A DNA stretch of 6,784 bases from Chloroflexota bacterium (GTDB taxonomy: Bacteria; Chloroflexota; Limnocylindria; Limnocylindrales; CSP1-4): contig JACDAV010000286.1 in the NCBI GenBank assembly GCA_013695255.1, positions 1 through 6,784 of the forward strand. The letters are read 5' to 3'. Position numbers and translations under genes: made by a program. Shown piece after piece: positions 6,164 through 6,784 of the stretch (position 1 is its first letter; the number at the start of each line of letters is the position of its first letter). Under the pieces are notes generated by a model, which saw nothing but the letters and a program-made list of their open reading frames with translations, searched no databases and was not told the DNA's origin.

Positions 6164-6784
6164 TCAGGGTGTGACGATGGACTGGCCGATCGGCTCGCCG
6201 GCGATCTCGGCCCCCACGACCCGCCAGGCGGTCACCGGTCCGAGCGGTCCCGCAGGGGCCGACCCGGCCGATGACCGGAGCTCTGCCATGCCCACTCGTT
6301 CCACGGGAACGAGCCGCTGGGAGGTCGTCGGCAGCAGGCCGAAGAGCTGCTCGTGACCGACCTCCCGGCGCGCGACCTCGAGGACGAACAGTCGGCCGCC
6401 GCCCGGCGATGGCCCCGCGTCCAGCCAGCGCAGGCCCTCGAGCGGGCGGGCCGGATCGGTCTCGGCGTCCGGGACCGCCGCCTCGATCCGGACGAGCGCG
6501 TTGGTCAGCGCGGTCGTCTGGCGGCTCCAGGCCGCCTCGATGTCGCGTGCCGAGGCCGGTGGCACGACGAACCGGCCGAGCGCCGCCTCCGCGCGCCCAG
6601 CCTGCCAGTCCTCCAGATAGGCGTCCAGGGCGAGCGCCGGATCCGCCCCGCGCGCGGCGACCACCCAGAAGCCGCTCCCGAACGCCAGCACGAACGGGGT
6701 GATCCACAGAAGGCCGGCCGCGCCACCGCCCGGATCCGCGCCCAGCGCCGCCCGGCGCCTGGCGGCCCGGTGCCAGGCGTGGAC
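6164..6784 (-). CDS. Unrecognised single-pass membrane-anchored protein, 5' end beyond window
   Basis: The frame is open from the right edge to the TGA at 6166-6164, giving 206 visible residues. I do not recognise the family. The only start-type codon visible is a GTG at 6691, which falls inside a hydrophobic helix, so the true start is very likely outside the window. Visible residues 1-24 are rich in Arg and Gly (AWHRAARRRAALGADPGGG). Residues 25-44 (LLWITPFVLAFGSGFWVVAA) form one transmembrane segment, and about 160 residues follow, predicted to lie outside the membrane by the positive-inside rule. This part begins DPALALDAYLEDWQAGRAEAAL, faintly like the opening helix of NTF2-like domains, but that is only an impression. 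It ends without a cysteine, lipobox or catalytic motif that I can see. It is on the same strand as the heat-shock operon, but the strong promoter 32 nt after its stop argues for a separate unit. Confidence 0.7.
   Translation of the reverse strand, partial: VHAWHRAARRRAALGADPGGGAAGLLWITPFVLAFGSGFWVVAARGADPALALDAYLEDWQAGRAEAALGRFVVPPASARDIEAAWSRQTTALTNALVRIEAAVPDAETDPARPLEGLRWLDAGPSPGGGRLFVLEVARREVGHEQLFGLLPTTSQRLVPVERVGMAELRSSAGSAPAGPLGPVTAWRVVGAEIAGEPIGQSIVTP

Noticed and set aside
1..6784. A new defence, mobile or CRISPR-type system
   Set aside because: No transposase, integrase, phage, toxin-antitoxin or nuclease-like frames, no arrays of spaced repeats, and no tRNA or rRNA were seen; all genes but one belong to known protein quality-control families.

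Overview
This is a high-GC bacterial window in which every supported gene lies on the minus strand. It holds a compact heat-shock and protein quality-control operon. In transcription order (right to left) the genes are a small heat-shock protein (hsp20), the MerR-family repressor HspR, the ATP-dependent protease Lon, a zinc-finger-less DnaJ (CbpA type) and the disaggregase ClpB, which runs off the left edge. Strong G/C third-position preference, an HspR-type rather than HrcA/CIRCE-type regulator, and the style of the Lon and HspR sequences fit a GC-rich member of Chloroflexota (Limnocylindria-like) or, less likely, an actinobacterium. This assignment is inference from sequence style, not a search result.

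Layout from right to left: 6784-6164 is the 3' part of an unrecognised membrane-anchored protein. Positions 6163-6037 form the only real regulatory region. It carries a sigma70-type promoter (TTGACA, 18-nt spacer, TAGCAT) whose -35 box lies inside a perfect inverted repeat (TGACAA-N5-TTGTCA), a good candidate for the HspR operator. hsp20 (6036-5488) follows with a near-perfect Shine-Dalgarno sequence. hspR (5483-5124) starts at a GTG four bases after the hsp20 stop. A 62-nt, strikingly C-rich and G-poor spacer separates hspR from lon (5061-2455). dnaJ (2422-1337) follows after 32 nt, and clpB (1322 to beyond base 1) after 14 nt.

The genes make a coherent pathway. Hsp20 holds unfolding proteins, DnaJ passes substrates to DnaK (not in this window), ClpB with DnaK/DnaJ extracts proteins from aggregates, and Lon destroys what cannot be rescued. 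HspR, encoded second in the operon, would close a negative autoregulatory loop over the whole set. In actinobacteria the known HspR targets (clpB, lon, an hsp20 and the dnaK operon) are spread over several loci; here three of them sit with their repressor behind one promoter.

I found no mobile element, CRISPR array, RNA gene or clearly new system. The points of interest are the operator variant, the compact regulon architecture, the C-rich spacer, the unusual Arg-rich tail of Lon, and small in-frame duplications in hsp20 and lon. No stretch longer than 300 bases lacks a gene.
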